A stretch of DNA of 64,000 nucleotides, from NCBI GenBank assembly GCA_020848905.1, contig JADLHG010000005.1, positions 286,038-350,037 of the forward strand, given 5' to 3'. The position numbers and the translations under genes are program-made. Position 1 is the first letter of the stretch, and each line of letters begins with the position of its first letter. Under the pieces are notes generated by a model that worked only from the letters and a program-made list of their open reading frames with translations, was not told the DNA's origin and did no database searches. Positions 15,750-24,172 of the stretch are shown in pieces. This stretch comes from Deltaproteobacteria bacterium (lineage in GTDB: Bacteria; Myxococcota_A; Polyangia; GCA-2747355; JADLHG01).

Positions 15750-17798
15750 CTACCTCGCGCGCCTGTCGCCCGCCGCCAGCGCATCGAGCACGATGCGGAC
15801 CCGCTCCCCCCAGCGTCGCGGGGCTCCCGAGGGGTCCCGCACCGCCACGCGGCGCCGCGCCCCCGGCGGCAGATCGAGCCAGACCTCGACCCCCGCGCCG
15901 TCGCGCCGCGCGCCGTCGGGCTCCCGGCCATCGACCGTCACGTTCGCGGCCGGCCCCGGCACCCGCAGCGTGAGCCCTCGCACCGCACGATCCTTCGGCC
16001 CCTCGACCCAGAGCTCGGGAGGCGACGCGTCCCGGTAGCGCAGCCGCACCGCGCGGGCCGCGAGGAGGTGATCCGCCACCGCCTCGAGCCCCGCGACCCA
16101 GAGCTCACCCGCCTCCTGGTGTCGCGCGAGCCGCGCGAAGAGCGCGTCCGCATCCCGACGCAGGCGGTAGCGCTCCGGACCCACGCGCTCGAGGAGACTC
16201 CGCGACGCGTAGCGTCCGCGCTCCTGCTGCGTGTCCAGATACACGTGGCCGAGGAGCAGCCCGTGCTCGTCCATCAGGCGCGCGAGCGGCCCCTCGCCGA
16301 GCAGCGAGAAGAGCCGCGGCCGGTCCACGAAGAGAAAGCTCGTGGCGAACAGCCAGAAACGCACCTCGCCCGCCCCGAGTGCACGGTGCTGGAAGAGCAC
16401 CGGACGCCGCGCGCCGCGGGCCGCCGGATCGAGCAAGTTCGGGACGCCGCGAGGGAGCGGCCGGTCGAGCACGCCCCACAGGTAGCGGAAGCGCTCGCGC
16501 GCCAGCACGTCGAGCACGTACCAGGGCCCGCGCGCGTCCCAGCCTCGGTTGGAGATGGCCTCGCAGTTGGTGTCGGGTTGATGGTCGATCCAGGTGCGCC
16601 CTCGATACCGCGCGGCGAAGCGCGCCACCAGCCGGTCCACCGCCTCGGGCGCGTCGCGTTTCCCCGTCGGGCTGTGCACGCCGAGCTCCACCCCGCGCGC
16701 TTGAAGGTGGTCGAGCAGGCGCAGGAAGGCCGGGTCGTCGAACTGCGCCGCGTAGCCCGGCTGCCGCGCGAGAAAGATGCTCTTCGTGTACGAGAGCCCG
16801 CGGTTCACGAAGCCCGGGCGCCCCGCGCCGACCGCACGCCGCGCCAGCGCGCCCGTCTCGCCGAGCGCGAAGGCCTCCAGCTTGGCGGCGCTCGCTTGAT
16901 CTGCGTGGTCGGTGAGCGCGACCGCCGCGCGAAAGCCCCGCGGAAAGCGGGCCACGAGCGCCGGGCGCGCGAGGCCGAGCCAGAGACTCGCCCGCGCCGA
17001 GAGGACGCTCTGCGCGGGTTGGAGCTGAAACGCTTGCGCGCGGCGCCTGACGCCGAGGCGCGGCCGGTCCACGCAGCGGTCGTAGAAGGCGAGCGGCCGG
17101 TTGTCGACGTGGAGGAGCTCGAGCTCGAGCTCGGTCGCGTCGCCCCCGAGGGGCCGCACCCAGGCCCCCTCGATCCCCTCTTCCAGCTCGAACGACGGCC
17201 GGTGCCGGTGGTCGACGAAACGCACCCACCCGGGCGTCAGTCCGTCGAGAAACGTGGGACCGCGCACCGGCGCGAAGCGGTAGGCGCGGTCGAGCACCGT
17301 CGCGCGACCGAGCCCCGCCGTGCGCAGCCGGAGCACGAGCGACCGCAGCGGCACCTCGCGTTCGAAGTGCGCCTCGAAGCGCAGCGCCAGGCGCGCCTCC
17401 CCCGCCACGGGCTCTACGCGGAAGAGAAACCGCACGCCCGGTGCAGCGCCCCGCGCTGCGAGCGCGCCGCGAACCGACGCATCCCGCGCGACGGGGTCGA
17501 GGGCGAGCCTCACGCGCTCCAGGCGACCTCGCGAGGCGGACGACGCAAGCCACAGCTCCGGCAGAAGCTCCACGAGCCGCTCTCCCGCCGGCGCCACGAG
17601 CACGATGCCGCGGCTCTCGCGCCGCAGGCGATAGACCCGCTCGCGCGGAGCGGCCTCGCGCGGAGCGGCCTCGCGCGGAGCGACCTGCGCCGCGCCGGGA
17701 CGTGCGGCCCCGAGCGCAGCGGCCGACACCGCTGCGACCAGCGCCACCCGCCGGCACAAAACGACTAGACGGCCTCTCGCGTGGCGCGCGCAGCTCAT
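15750..17798 (-). CDS. Secreted polysaccharide-deacetylase-like protein
   Basis: A 682-residue protein, ATG at 17798. Signal peptide core VALVAAVSAAALGAARPGAAQ, then a short repeat VAPREAAPREAAPRE (a tandem 15-bp DNA repeat). Residues about 45-290 are a beta-rich accessory domain. A region resembling NodB/polysaccharide-deacetylase folds follows: FRAAVALTDHADQAS near residue 300, with TDHAD where metal-binding TDDG/TFDD normally lies, and later GVELGVHSPTGKRD, resembling the second metal motif H-S-x-x-H/K. The C-terminal region (about 590-682) is another beta domain. The fold call is moderate; the first metal motif is atypical, so activity is uncertain. It starts just inside the edge of the repeat element. 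Confidence 0.7.
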   Translation of the reverse strand: MSCARHARGRLVVLCRRVALVAAVSAAALGAARPGAAQVAPREAAPREAAPRERVYRLRRESRGIVLVAPAGERLVELLPELWLASSASRGRLERVRLALDPVARDASVRGALAARGAAPGVRFLFRVEPVAGEARLALRFEAHFEREVPLRSLVLRLRTAGLGRATVLDRAYRFAPVRGPTFLDGLTPGWVRFVDHRHRPSFELEEGIEGAWVRPLGGDATELELELLHVDNRPLAFYDRCVDRPRLGVRRRAQAFQLQPAQSVLSARASLWLGLARPALVARFPRGFRAAVALTDHADQASAAKLEAFALGETGALARRAVGAGRPGFVNRGLSYTKSIFLARQPGYAAQFDDPAFLRLLDHLQARGVELGVHSPTGKRDAPEAVDRLVARFAARYRGRTWIDHQPDTNCEAISNRGWDARGPWYVLDVLARERFRYLWGVLDRPLPRGVPNLLDPAARGARRPVLFQHRALGAGEVRFWLFATSFLFVDRPRLFSLLGEGPLARLMDEHGLLLGHVYLDTQQERGRYASRSLLERVGPERYRLRRDADALFARLARHQEAGELWVAGLEAVADHLLAARAVRLRYRDASPPELWVEGPKDRAVRGLTLRVPGPAANVTVDGREPDGARRDGAGVEVWLDLPPGARRRVAVRDPSGAPRRWGERVRIVLDALAAGDRRAR

Positions 17799-18034
17799 CG
17801 CCCCGCCACTATACCCGCGTCCTCCTCCCTCCCGGAGCCATCGCTCGACGACGGGGATCCTCTCCGCGGCGGGGATCCTCTCCCCCGGAGCCGGAACTGG
17901 CCACCGGACCCATCGCCCAGGTGGCGTCTCGAGCCCTCGCCGGCCCCCCCCTGCGCACAGAAGTCCGCAGGACCTCATGGGATGGCCGGTGGCACCGCCC
18001 TTGCTCTGCGGGAAGCGGAAAGAAGGAGCTCCCC

Positions 18035-18718
18035 ATGCGCGCGTCCCGTTCCCTTCTCCTCGGCCTCGGCGTCCTCCTCGTCGCGCTGCCCGCCCGCGCG
18101 AAGACCGAGGACGCGGTCATCACCCCCGCGGTGCAGGTCAACGCGGCCGCCTGGTTCGGCGTGGGGCATTCCGTGCTCGAGTGGCGCAGCGTGCGGAAGG
18201 CCGGCGACTACGGCGCGTTCGGCCCCGAGGTGCGAGCCGCCGTGCAGGGGCTCTTCGACACGTGGGCCGAGGCCGGCCGACGCTCCTCGCACGACAGCGG
18301 CGAGTACCAGGGCGACGCCCGCGCCGGGAGCGGCAACGTCATGCGCCTCGGCGCCGGCGACGAGCTGGTCGGCGTGTTGAAGGCGAGCCGCCCCGTCGAA
18401 GGGAGGAGCGAAGCCAACCTGACCTGGTTCAACGCCGCAGGGCGCATCGGCGGCTGGCACGACGTCACGTTCAACCCCCAGACGGGCCACGTAAAGAGCC
18501 TCGTCAAGACCGGCCGCGGAGCCGGTACGGGCATCGAAGGGCAGCTGATGCCCAAGCTCTTCGGCAAGATCGCGCGGGCCATGACCCGCGAGCTCGCGCA
18601 CGGCCGCGCGACCTACACACTGCGTCTCGGCGCGGGCGGCTCCCTCGGCATCCCCGTCCCCGCGCGCTACGGCCGCCGCGTCTTCGAGGCTGCGGAGCAG
18701 GCCGCCAAGGCGAAGTAG
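18035..18718 (+). CDS. Secreted protein, function unknown
   Basis: A 227-residue protein. The ATG at 18035 is chosen because AAGGAG lies 6-7 nt upstream and a signal peptide follows at once (SLLLGLGVLLVALPARA). The mature domain has alternating strands and helices with WFGVGHSVLEWRSVRKAGDYGAFG and a Gly-rich C-terminal third; no catalytic motif or known family. Divergent from the deacetylase-like gene; the 236-bp spacer holds a 13-bp direct repeat GGGGATCCTCTCC at 17853-17865 and 17871-17883. Confidence 0.7.
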   Translation: MRASRSLLLGLGVLLVALPARAKTEDAVITPAVQVNAAAWFGVGHSVLEWRSVRKAGDYGAFGPEVRAAVQGLFDTWAEAGRRSSHDSGEYQGDARAGSGNVMRLGAGDELVGVLKASRPVEGRSEANLTWFNAAGRIGGWHDVTFNPQTGHVKSLVKTGRGAGTGIEGQLMPKLFGKIARAMTRELAHGRATYTLRLGAGGSLGIPVPARYGRRVFEAAEQAAKAK

Positions 18719-18776
18719 CCGGCGAGCCCGCGGTGGCCCGCGAGCGCACCGCACCCGCGACGCCGCTCGAAACGCC

Positions 18777-19535
18777 TCACTGCTGCAGGTAGGAAAAGAT
18801 CGCGCTGCCGATCCCCGGCAGGTTCGAGCCCGTCTGCCGGTAGATCACCTTCATCGTCGAGAGCTCGACGATCATGTTGTAGGGGAGCGCGTTCTTGTCG
18901 AAGTAGCGCGTCAGCCGCGACTCGGGGTCCATCGCCACCGGGTAGGTGAGCTGGAACTTGTTGTTCTTGGCCCAGAGGCGCAGGAAGTCCTCGGTCACCG
19001 GCTGCCCCGGCCGGTCGGTCTCGAGCACCACGTTGAGGATCGCGACCCGCGGGTCCACCTTGCCCGCCGTGTACTGCGCCGAGGTCTCCTTCGCCTCGGC
19101 GTGACAGGGGCCGCACCAGCCGGCCGATGCGCTCACCCAGAGGAGCTGGTGCTTCCCCTTGCACTTCGCGTCCCCCTGGAAGAAGCGCTTGAACGAGAGC
19201 TCGGTGAGGTTGGCGGCGTGCGCCTGGCTCGCCGTGTCCTTGCACAGGAAATCGGGGTCGGCGAGACCCTTGAAGGACAGATTCTCGACCACGTCCCCGA
19301 CCTCCACCCCGTAGGGACCGCAGGGATAGATGCCCGGGCCGCACGCGGGTTCCGGCTTCTTCGCCGCGTCGCCCCCCGCGCCGCCGTCGCCCGCGCTCGG
19401 CCGCGCGCCCCCGTCCGCGCGCGCCGCGACACCACGATCCGCCCCGGCAGTCGCGCCCGCGGGTTCGTCGGTCGCGCACCCGCCGAGGAGCCCCCCGGGC
19501 AACAGGAGCACCATGAACGCCGCAGTCTTTCGCAT
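18777..19535 (-). CDS. Thioredoxin-fold (TlpA/ResA-like) lipoprotein
   Basis: A 252-residue lipoprotein. ATG at 19535 with GGAGGT 7 nt upstream; an upstream GTG-type start is possible but leaves the lipobox late. Lipobox LLGGC, acylated Cys20. An Asp/Gly/Ala-rich linker (about 22-55) follows, then a thioredoxin-like domain with the redox motif WCGPC (in SASAGWCGPCHAEA) at about residue 137. Later PYNMIVELSTMKVIYRQTG is the usual cis-Pro and final strand region. Probably a periplasm-facing disulfide reductase for a surface or cytochrome protein. The pre-thioredoxin insert has extra Cys (CGPGIYPCGPYG). Confidence 0.88.
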   Translation of the reverse strand: MRKTAAFMVLLLPGGLLGGCATDEPAGATAGADRGVAARADGGARPSAGDGGAGGDAAKKPEPACGPGIYPCGPYGVEVGDVVENLSFKGLADPDFLCKDTASQAHAANLTELSFKRFFQGDAKCKGKHQLLWVSASAGWCGPCHAEAKETSAQYTAGKVDPRVAILNVVLETDRPGQPVTEDFLRLWAKNNKFQLTYPVAMDPESRLTRYFDKNALPYNMIVELSTMKVIYRQTGSNLPGIGSAIFSYLQQ

Positions 19536-19594
19536 CGCGTTACCTCCAGCTGGATAGCCAACGAGTTGCAAGACGAAGGCCGGGACCGCGCTCG

Positions 19595-19945
19595 TCAGGG
19601 GTAGCTCACGGTGATGACCGTATGGATCCCGCCCCGCACCATGAAATCCCCCTCCACCGTCAAGCGCCGCGGCGTGAGCGCGGCCACGAGATCGTCAACG
19701 ATCTGGTTCGTCACCGCCTCGTGAAAGGCCCCCTCGTTGCGGAAGGACCAGAGGTAGAGCTTGAAGGCCTTCAGCTCGACGCACAGCCGGTCCGGCACGT
19801 AGCGCACCCGAATCGTGGCGAAGTCTGGCTGCCCCGTCATCGGACAAAGGCAGGTGAACTCCGGACAGTCCATTCGAATCTCGTAGTCCCGCTCGGGGTT
19901 CGGATTGGGGAAGGTCTCCAGGGTACGGCTGGGTTTCGTGGACAT
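19595..19945 (-). CDS. queF: NADPH-dependent 7-cyano-7-deazaguanine reductase (preQ1 synthase)
   Basis: A 116-residue single-domain QueF of the short, FolE-like type. QueF reduces the nitrile preQ0 to preQ1 with two NADPH, for queuosine in tRNA. The active-site block is intact: nucleophile Cys34 in [13 protein letters not shown] and Asp41 seven residues later, the same spacing as Cys55/Asp62 in the Bacillus enzyme. The NADPH-binding stretch [19 protein letters not shown], with the QueF motif ELK-x-x-K-x-Y, is present. No other queuosine gene is in the window. Cytoplasmic; function certain. Confidence 0.96.
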   Translation of the reverse strand: MSTKPSRTLETFPNPNPERDYEIRMDCPEFTCLCPMTGQPDFATIRVRYVPDRLCVELKAFKLYLWSFRNEGAFHEAVTNQIVDDLVAALTPRRLTVEGDFMVRGGIHTVITVSYP

Positions 19946-20051
19946 GCGCGCACGCTACTTCGCGGCCCGAGGCCCGGTCAACGGCCCCCTCCCAAGCCGA
20001 CCGGGCCCGCGCTACAGTACAGTCTCAACGCTGGGTAGGAGGAGGTCTCGG

Positions 20052-20366
20052 ATGGAACGCAGAAAACACGAACGCATCGGAGATCACGTCGCGGTGATCG
20101 ACCCCGAAGGGACGAGCGGTCTCGCGACCCCCGAGCTGCAGGACATCTCCAGCGGCGGAGCTCGCTTCTGGGTGAGCGAGGTCGTGCGCCCCGGCACGAG
20201 CGTGCAGGTCGCCATCCGCTTCCCCGGGAGCGGGCGCCGCATCGCCGTGGCCGGTCGCGTGGTGTGGGCCCGCATGATCGCTCCGCACGAGATCGGCGTA
20301 CGCTTCCTGAACGTGGACGAGACCACCGCGGCGACACTCGCGGAACACCTCCCACCGGGACCCTGA
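20052..20366 (+). CDS. Single-domain PilZ protein (c-di-GMP receptor)
   Basis: A 104-residue protein that is just one PilZ domain. ATG at 20052 with AGGAGG at about 20039-20044. The c-di-GMP motif R-x-x-x-R is RRKHER at residues 3-8, and the second motif D-x-S-x-x-G is DISSGG at about 32-37. Strands GRVVWARM and IGVRFLNV complete the barrel. The lipoprotein gene at 20374 follows 7 bp later. Expected to be a soluble adaptor that binds c-di-GMP. Confidence 0.92.
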   Translation: MERRKHERIGDHVAVIDPEGTSGLATPELQDISSGGARFWVSEVVRPGTSVQVAIRFPGSGRRIAVAGRVVWARMIAPHEIGVRFLNVDETTAATLAEHLPPGP

Positions 20367-20373
20367 CCCCCTA

Positions 20374-21291
20374 GTGAGCACGCGTCGCGCCCAGGTCTTC
20401 TGCGCTGGCTGGTCCCTCGTGGCGGGCGCTCTTCTCGGCTGCAGCGCGCGCGCTCCCGACGGCATCGGACGTCCGTGCAGCGCCTCGATCCCGTGCGGCC
20501 CTGACACGGTCTGCGACGTGGCCCAGGGCGTCTGCGTACTCGGCAACGCACCCGCTCCGGACGTCCGCCCCTCGCGGTGGGATCTCTTCGGCCCGAGCGC
20601 CGACGACGGCCCGCCGCGCCCCCTCACCGACGGGCCAGCGCCCCCACCTCCCGACGCGCGCCTCCCCGTCTCGGACGGCCCGTGCGCCGATCCGCTCGTT
20701 CGCTGCGCCGGCGTGTGCACGAACCCCCAGACCGACGCCAAGAACTGCGGCCAGTGCGGCCGAACCTGCGGCGCGAACGCGAGCTGCACAGCGGGCGCCT
20801 GCGCCTGCGCGGGGGGCTTCCGCAACTGCAACAGCTCGTGGGGCGAAGGTGACGGCTGCGAGTGCGCTCCCTCGAGGACCTGCAGCGGCACGACCTGCAC
20901 CGGGCCCGACCCCTGCGCCGGCGTCAACTGCGGCAGCAACGCAAGTTGCTCGGCCGGCACCTGCGGCTGCACCGGCGGCTCCCGCAACTGCGACGGCGCC
21001 TGGGGCAACGGCTGCGAGTGTCCGTCCACGAAGGTCTGCCAGCAGACCGCGTGCGTGACCCCGGACCCGTGCGCGGGCAAGAACTGCGGCGCAAACTCGA
21101 CCTGCGATCCGGCGACGGGCAACTGCGGCTGCGCGACCGGCTACCGCAACTGCAACGGTTCGTTGACCGACGGGTGCGAGATCCACGTGGCCGGGGACAC
21201 CGACAACTGCGGCTCCTGCGGCCACGTCTGCACCTGCCCCCCCAACAACGAGCCCCTGTGCGCGGGCCACTGCAAGTGCCTCCCCATGTGA
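20374..21291 (+). CDS. Cys-rich repeat lipoprotein
   Basis: A 305-residue lipoprotein. GTG start 7 bp after the PilZ stop, so probably cotranscribed; its ribosome site is weak. Lipobox ALLGC, acylated Cys at about 23. A Pro/Asp-rich linker (about 50-105) leads to EGF-like Cys-rich units: repeated DPCAG-x-NCG-x-NA/NS-x-C, G-x-C-x-C-x-G-G-x-RNC and GNGCEC patterns, ending in NCGSCGHVC. These resemble the repeats of secreted myxobacterial adhesins; likely surface-exposed, partner unknown. Confidence 0.85.
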   Translation: MSTRRAQVFCAGWSLVAGALLGCSARAPDGIGRPCSASIPCGPDTVCDVAQGVCVLGNAPAPDVRPSRWDLFGPSADDGPPRPLTDGPAPPPPDARLPVSDGPCADPLVRCAGVCTNPQTDAKNCGQCGRTCGANASCTAGACACAGGFRNCNSSWGEGDGCECAPSRTCSGTTCTGPDPCAGVNCGSNASCSAGTCGCTGGSRNCDGAWGNGCECPSTKVCQQTACVTPDPCAGKNCGANSTCDPATGNCGCATGYRNCNGSLTDGCEIHVAGDTDNCGSCGHVCTCPPNNEPLCAGHCKCLPM

Positions 21292-21346
21292 TGGCGGACG
21301 CCGAGCGGCGCCGAGTGGCCCGAACTCACCGCTCGGCGGCTCCGGG

Positions 21347-21622
21347 TTACTTCTCGGCCGTCGTCGGATCGATCACCGCGGAGACGCGGCACACCTTGTC
21401 GGCAGGAAAGCCCCCGCGCTTGGCATGCTCCCGGACGAGCTCCGGGTTCTTCGCGTTGTAGACGCAGTAGATCTTGTCCTCGGCAACGTAGCTCTCGACC
21501 CACTGGACGTCGGGGCCCATCTCCCGGAGTACCCCGACCGACTTGGCCGCAATGTCGCGCAGCTCCCCCGGCGAGAGCTTCGCGGCCCCTGGAAAGTTCC
21601 TCTCGATGACGTATTTCGGCAT
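21347..21622 (-). CDS. DUF4242 (SCO4226-like) small protein
   Basis: A 91-residue ferredoxin-like protein of the DUF4242 family, beginning MPKYVIERNFPGAA. The later block VQWVESYVAEDKIYCVYNA and NPELVREHAKRGGFPADKVCRVSAVIDP match the family pattern (WVxSYV..DKxYCVY.A....REHA...GfP...I..V...IDPT). The Streptomyces member SCO4226 binds nickel as a dimer, but most members have no known role. ATG start at 21622. No neighbour explains its task. Confidence 0.88.
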   Translation of the reverse strand: MPKYVIERNFPGAAKLSPGELRDIAAKSVGVLREMGPDVQWVESYVAEDKIYCVYNAKNPELVREHAKRGGFPADKVCRVSAVIDPTTAEK

Positions 21623-21876
21623 GACCCGTCCCGTACCCCTTCTGCGGCGTGCGCCGCGCTCGGGCCCCGGGCGGGAGAGGCTCCACCCTCACCCAACCGA
21701 GGCCGATTCGCCGTGAAGCATGGTCCCGATACCCCCCCTCGGCAAGGTCCGCCTCCCGTCCCGCGAAAGGCCCCCAGGTCCAGCCAGATAGCTGTGGCCA
21801 TGCGCCCTTGACGGCGGCAGGCAAACTGGCTATAGCAGCGAGCGACAGTCGAGAGGGTAGGTCACTCGTTTGTTGC

Positions 21877-21950
<74 letters not shown>

Positions 21951-21970
21951 CTCTTTACACGTCGTGCGTC

Positions 21971-22324
21971 GTGGCGAAGCGGGAGGGCACGTTCAGGGAA
22001 AGGCGCTCCGCTGAGCGGGTCCCCGTGGAGCTGTGGGTCGAGGAGTCTTCCGACCGGGAGCTCTACTTCCAGCGCGGGGCGAACCTCAGCGTCGGAGGGC
22101 TGTACCTGGAGCGCACCATCCCCCATCCCAGGGGCGTCGTGGTCAGCCTGCGCTTCAGCCTTCCGGGCGACCCCACCCCGTTCGTCGTGCGCGGACGGAT
22201 CGTGAACGTCGAAGACGACGAACGAGCGTTGGGCATGGGCATCAAGTTCCTCGATCTCTCTCCGGCCGACACCCTGCGGCTGCAGGCCTACGTGGAGCGG
22301 GCCGCGGTGAAGCCCGCCCCATGA
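21971..22324 (+). CDS. PilZ-domain protein
   Basis: A 117-residue PilZ protein, GTG start at 21971, 20 bp after the tRNA. The c-di-GMP signature is present: ERRSAER at residues 10-16 (R-x-x-x-R) and NLSVGG at about 38-43 (N-x-S-x-x-G), then strands VVVSLRFSLPG, FVVRGRIVNV and MGIKFLDLSP. Its TGA overlaps the ATG of the next gene (ATGA at 22321-22324), so the two are translationally coupled and probably made in fixed ratio. Distinct from the PilZ protein at 20052 in length and sequence. Confidence 0.92.
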   Translation: MAKREGTFRERRSAERVPVELWVEESSDRELYFQRGANLSVGGLYLERTIPHPRGVVVSLRFSLPGDPTPFVVRGRIVNVEDDERALGMGIKFLDLSPADTLRLQAYVERAAVKPAP

Positions 22325-23028
22325 CCCAGCGCATCAGCCTCGGGGACGTGCTCGTCGACGAGCAACTCCTCTCGCCACAGCAGCTCAAACAGGCCCAGCG
22401 CGCCGCCGAGCGCTCGGGAGCGGCGCTCATCTCCGTGATCCTCGAGCAGCGTCTGGTGGACGAGGAGGCGCTCGTGACCGCGCTCTGTCGGCGCCTCGAA
22501 CTCGAGGTCTTCGACCCGGACCGCACGGTCGTGGAGGTGGACGCGGTACGCGAGGTCCCGCTCGAGGAGGCGAACCGCTACCGGCTCCTGCCGGTGCAGC
22601 TCGAACGGCGTGCCGGCAGGCGCATCCTGCGCGTCGCGATGGCCGACCCGCTCGACGCGCACGCCATCGAAGAGATCGAGTTCTCGACGGGCTGCGCGGT
22701 GGAACCGATGATCGCGCGCCCCTCGCAGGTCGGCGAGGCCGTGCGGAGCCACTACCGCAGCGTGGTGACGAAGGTCATCCCCCGGGGACGCGAAGCGACG
22801 CCCGGCGCAGCGCCCACGCCGCCGGCACCGACGCGGAGGCAGTCTTTCGGCGGACGTCCCGGCCAGGTGGACGTGCGCACGCAGCCCCTGCGACGGATCC
22901 AGCAGGACGCGCCCCCCGCCGCGCGCGTGGACGCCCTCGTGGCGCTGCTCGTGCGCAAGGGGCTCATCGCGCAGGACGAGTACGAGGAGCAGCTCCGCAG
23001 CATGGTCGCGCGGACGGAAGAGAGTTAG
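22321..23028 (+). CDS. MshEN/GspE-N-domain protein without ATPase
   Basis: A 235-residue protein. Residues about 1-150 match the N-terminal domain of type II secretion/type IV pilus ATPases (MshEN, GspE_N): ISLGDVLVDEQLLSPQQL, SVILEQRLVDEEALVTALCRRLELEVFD and the second half LLPVQLERRAGRRILRVAMADPLDAHAIEEI. No Walker A or B motif and no ATPase domain follow; instead a Pro/Arg-rich linker and a short helical tail to residue 235. MshEN domains in true ATPases bind c-di-GMP; a stand-alone copy coupled to a PilZ gene suggests a c-di-GMP sensor or adaptor (inference). Confidence 0.88.
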   Translation: MTQRISLGDVLVDEQLLSPQQLKQAQRAAERSGAALISVILEQRLVDEEALVTALCRRLELEVFDPDRTVVEVDAVREVPLEEANRYRLLPVQLERRAGRRILRVAMADPLDAHAIEEIEFSTGCAVEPMIARPSQVGEAVRSHYRSVVTKVIPRGREATPGAAPTPPAPTRRQSFGGRPGQVDVRTQPLRRIQQDAPPAARVDALVALLVRKGLIAQDEYEEQLRSMVARTEES

Positions 23029-23077
23029 AGTCTCGCGCGGCGAGCCCAGCGCGGTGGTTGGGCTAGGAAGGCAGACG

Positions 23078-24040
23078 ATGAGAGCTCGCGTAGCATGCGT
23101 TGTGGGTGGCCTCGTGGCAGCCTGGGCCGGCGCGGCCCGGGGGGAAGATCTGGCGCCGCTGCCGCCCAAGATGGAGCCGGCGAAGGCCGGAGAGATCGTG
23201 GCGCGCTTTCACGACGCGCTGGGCAAGGGACTGAGGTCCGGCGGCATGAAGATCGTCGACCCCTCGGCGGTGCGCACCAAGCTGCGCGCGGCCGCCGAAG
23301 GGGGCTGCTTCGAAGGAGCCTGCGTCTCGGCGGCGCAGGGGACCCTCGGGACGAGCCGGGCGGCGACGGCCAAGATCTCCACCGCCGGGAAGAACTACAG
23401 CATCGAGGTGCGCATCTACAAGGGCGCGACCGTGATCGGCAAGGGGACCGGCACCTGCGACATCTGCACCCTCACCGAGGCCCTGGAGGCCACGAGCAAG
23501 GTCGCGACCGACGTGAGCGCCAAGGCGGAGGAACCGCCGGACGTGGCCCCTGGCCCGGTGCCGTCACCCACGCCCACGCCCACGCCGGCCCCCGTGGCGC
23601 CGAAGCCGACCCCCACCCCGGCCCCGACGCCGGCTCCGGTTCAGCCCGCGCCCACACCGACCCCTGTGGCGCCGCCGACTCCCGCGGGGCCTGCCGCGGC
23701 GCGGACGCCGTGGCCCATCTGGCCGGCGATCCTGACCCTCGGCCTGGGGGCAGCGGGCCTGGGGGTGGGGATCCCGTTCCTGATCCTGGACGGGCGCTAC
23801 ACGAAGTGCCGCGGCGGCGCGCCAATCCCCCCGCTCGGGCACAATTGCGAGGAACTTTACAAGACCGCCCTGCCGGGCTGGATCGCCACGGGCGCCGGCA
23901 TCGCCAGCCTCACGGCGTCCGGGGTATTCTTCTACCTCTACTTTTCTTCCAAGGGCAGCGAGCGACCGGGCGTCAAGCAGGTATCTTTCCTGCCGAGAAG
24001 CGAGGGAGGCCTGGTTTTCGGGGCGAGCGGCACGTTCTAG
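23078..24040 (+). CDS. Exported protein with Pro/Thr linker and C-terminal membrane helices
   Basis: A 320-residue protein. The ATG at 23078 has AGGAAGG about 8 nt upstream; a GTG at 23054 is an alternative. Signal peptide ACVVGGLVAAWAGAARGED. Residues about 25-150 form a globular domain with a Cys pair CFEGAC and later TCDICTL. A long PTPTPTPAP-type linker follows (about 155-215), then two membrane helices (PAILTLGLGAAGLGVGIPFL and WIATGAGIASLTASGVFFYLYF). This layout - sensor domain, Pro linker, C-terminal membrane pair - is frequent in myxobacterial proteins that lie next to kinases, and a kinase gene follows 132 bp later. Function unknown. Confidence 0.75.
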   Translation: MRARVACVVGGLVAAWAGAARGEDLAPLPPKMEPAKAGEIVARFHDALGKGLRSGGMKIVDPSAVRTKLRAAAEGGCFEGACVSAAQGTLGTSRAATAKISTAGKNYSIEVRIYKGATVIGKGTGTCDICTLTEALEATSKVATDVSAKAEEPPDVAPGPVPSPTPTPTPAPVAPKPTPTPAPTPAPVQPAPTPTPVAPPTPAGPAAARTPWPIWPAILTLGLGAAGLGVGIPFLILDGRYTKCRGGAPIPPLGHNCEELYKTALPGWIATGAGIASLTASGVFFYLYFSSKGSERPGVKQVSFLPRSEGGLVFGASGTF

Positions 24041-24172
24041 GTGGGAACGAGGGGGACCCTCCCGCGGCCCCGCTCGGGGGGGTGGCGGAGATTGCTCGCC
24101 CAACTTTTCCTGCCGCGACTTGACGCTCACCGTCCACCGCGGTCAGGATAGGGCGCGAGGCTGCACACAACG

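Noticed and set aside
16068..17768. Long open frame antisense to the deacetylase-like gene
   Set aside because: Arg/Pro/His-rich translation, no motif, no ribosome site; a by-product of high third-position G+C in the real gene.
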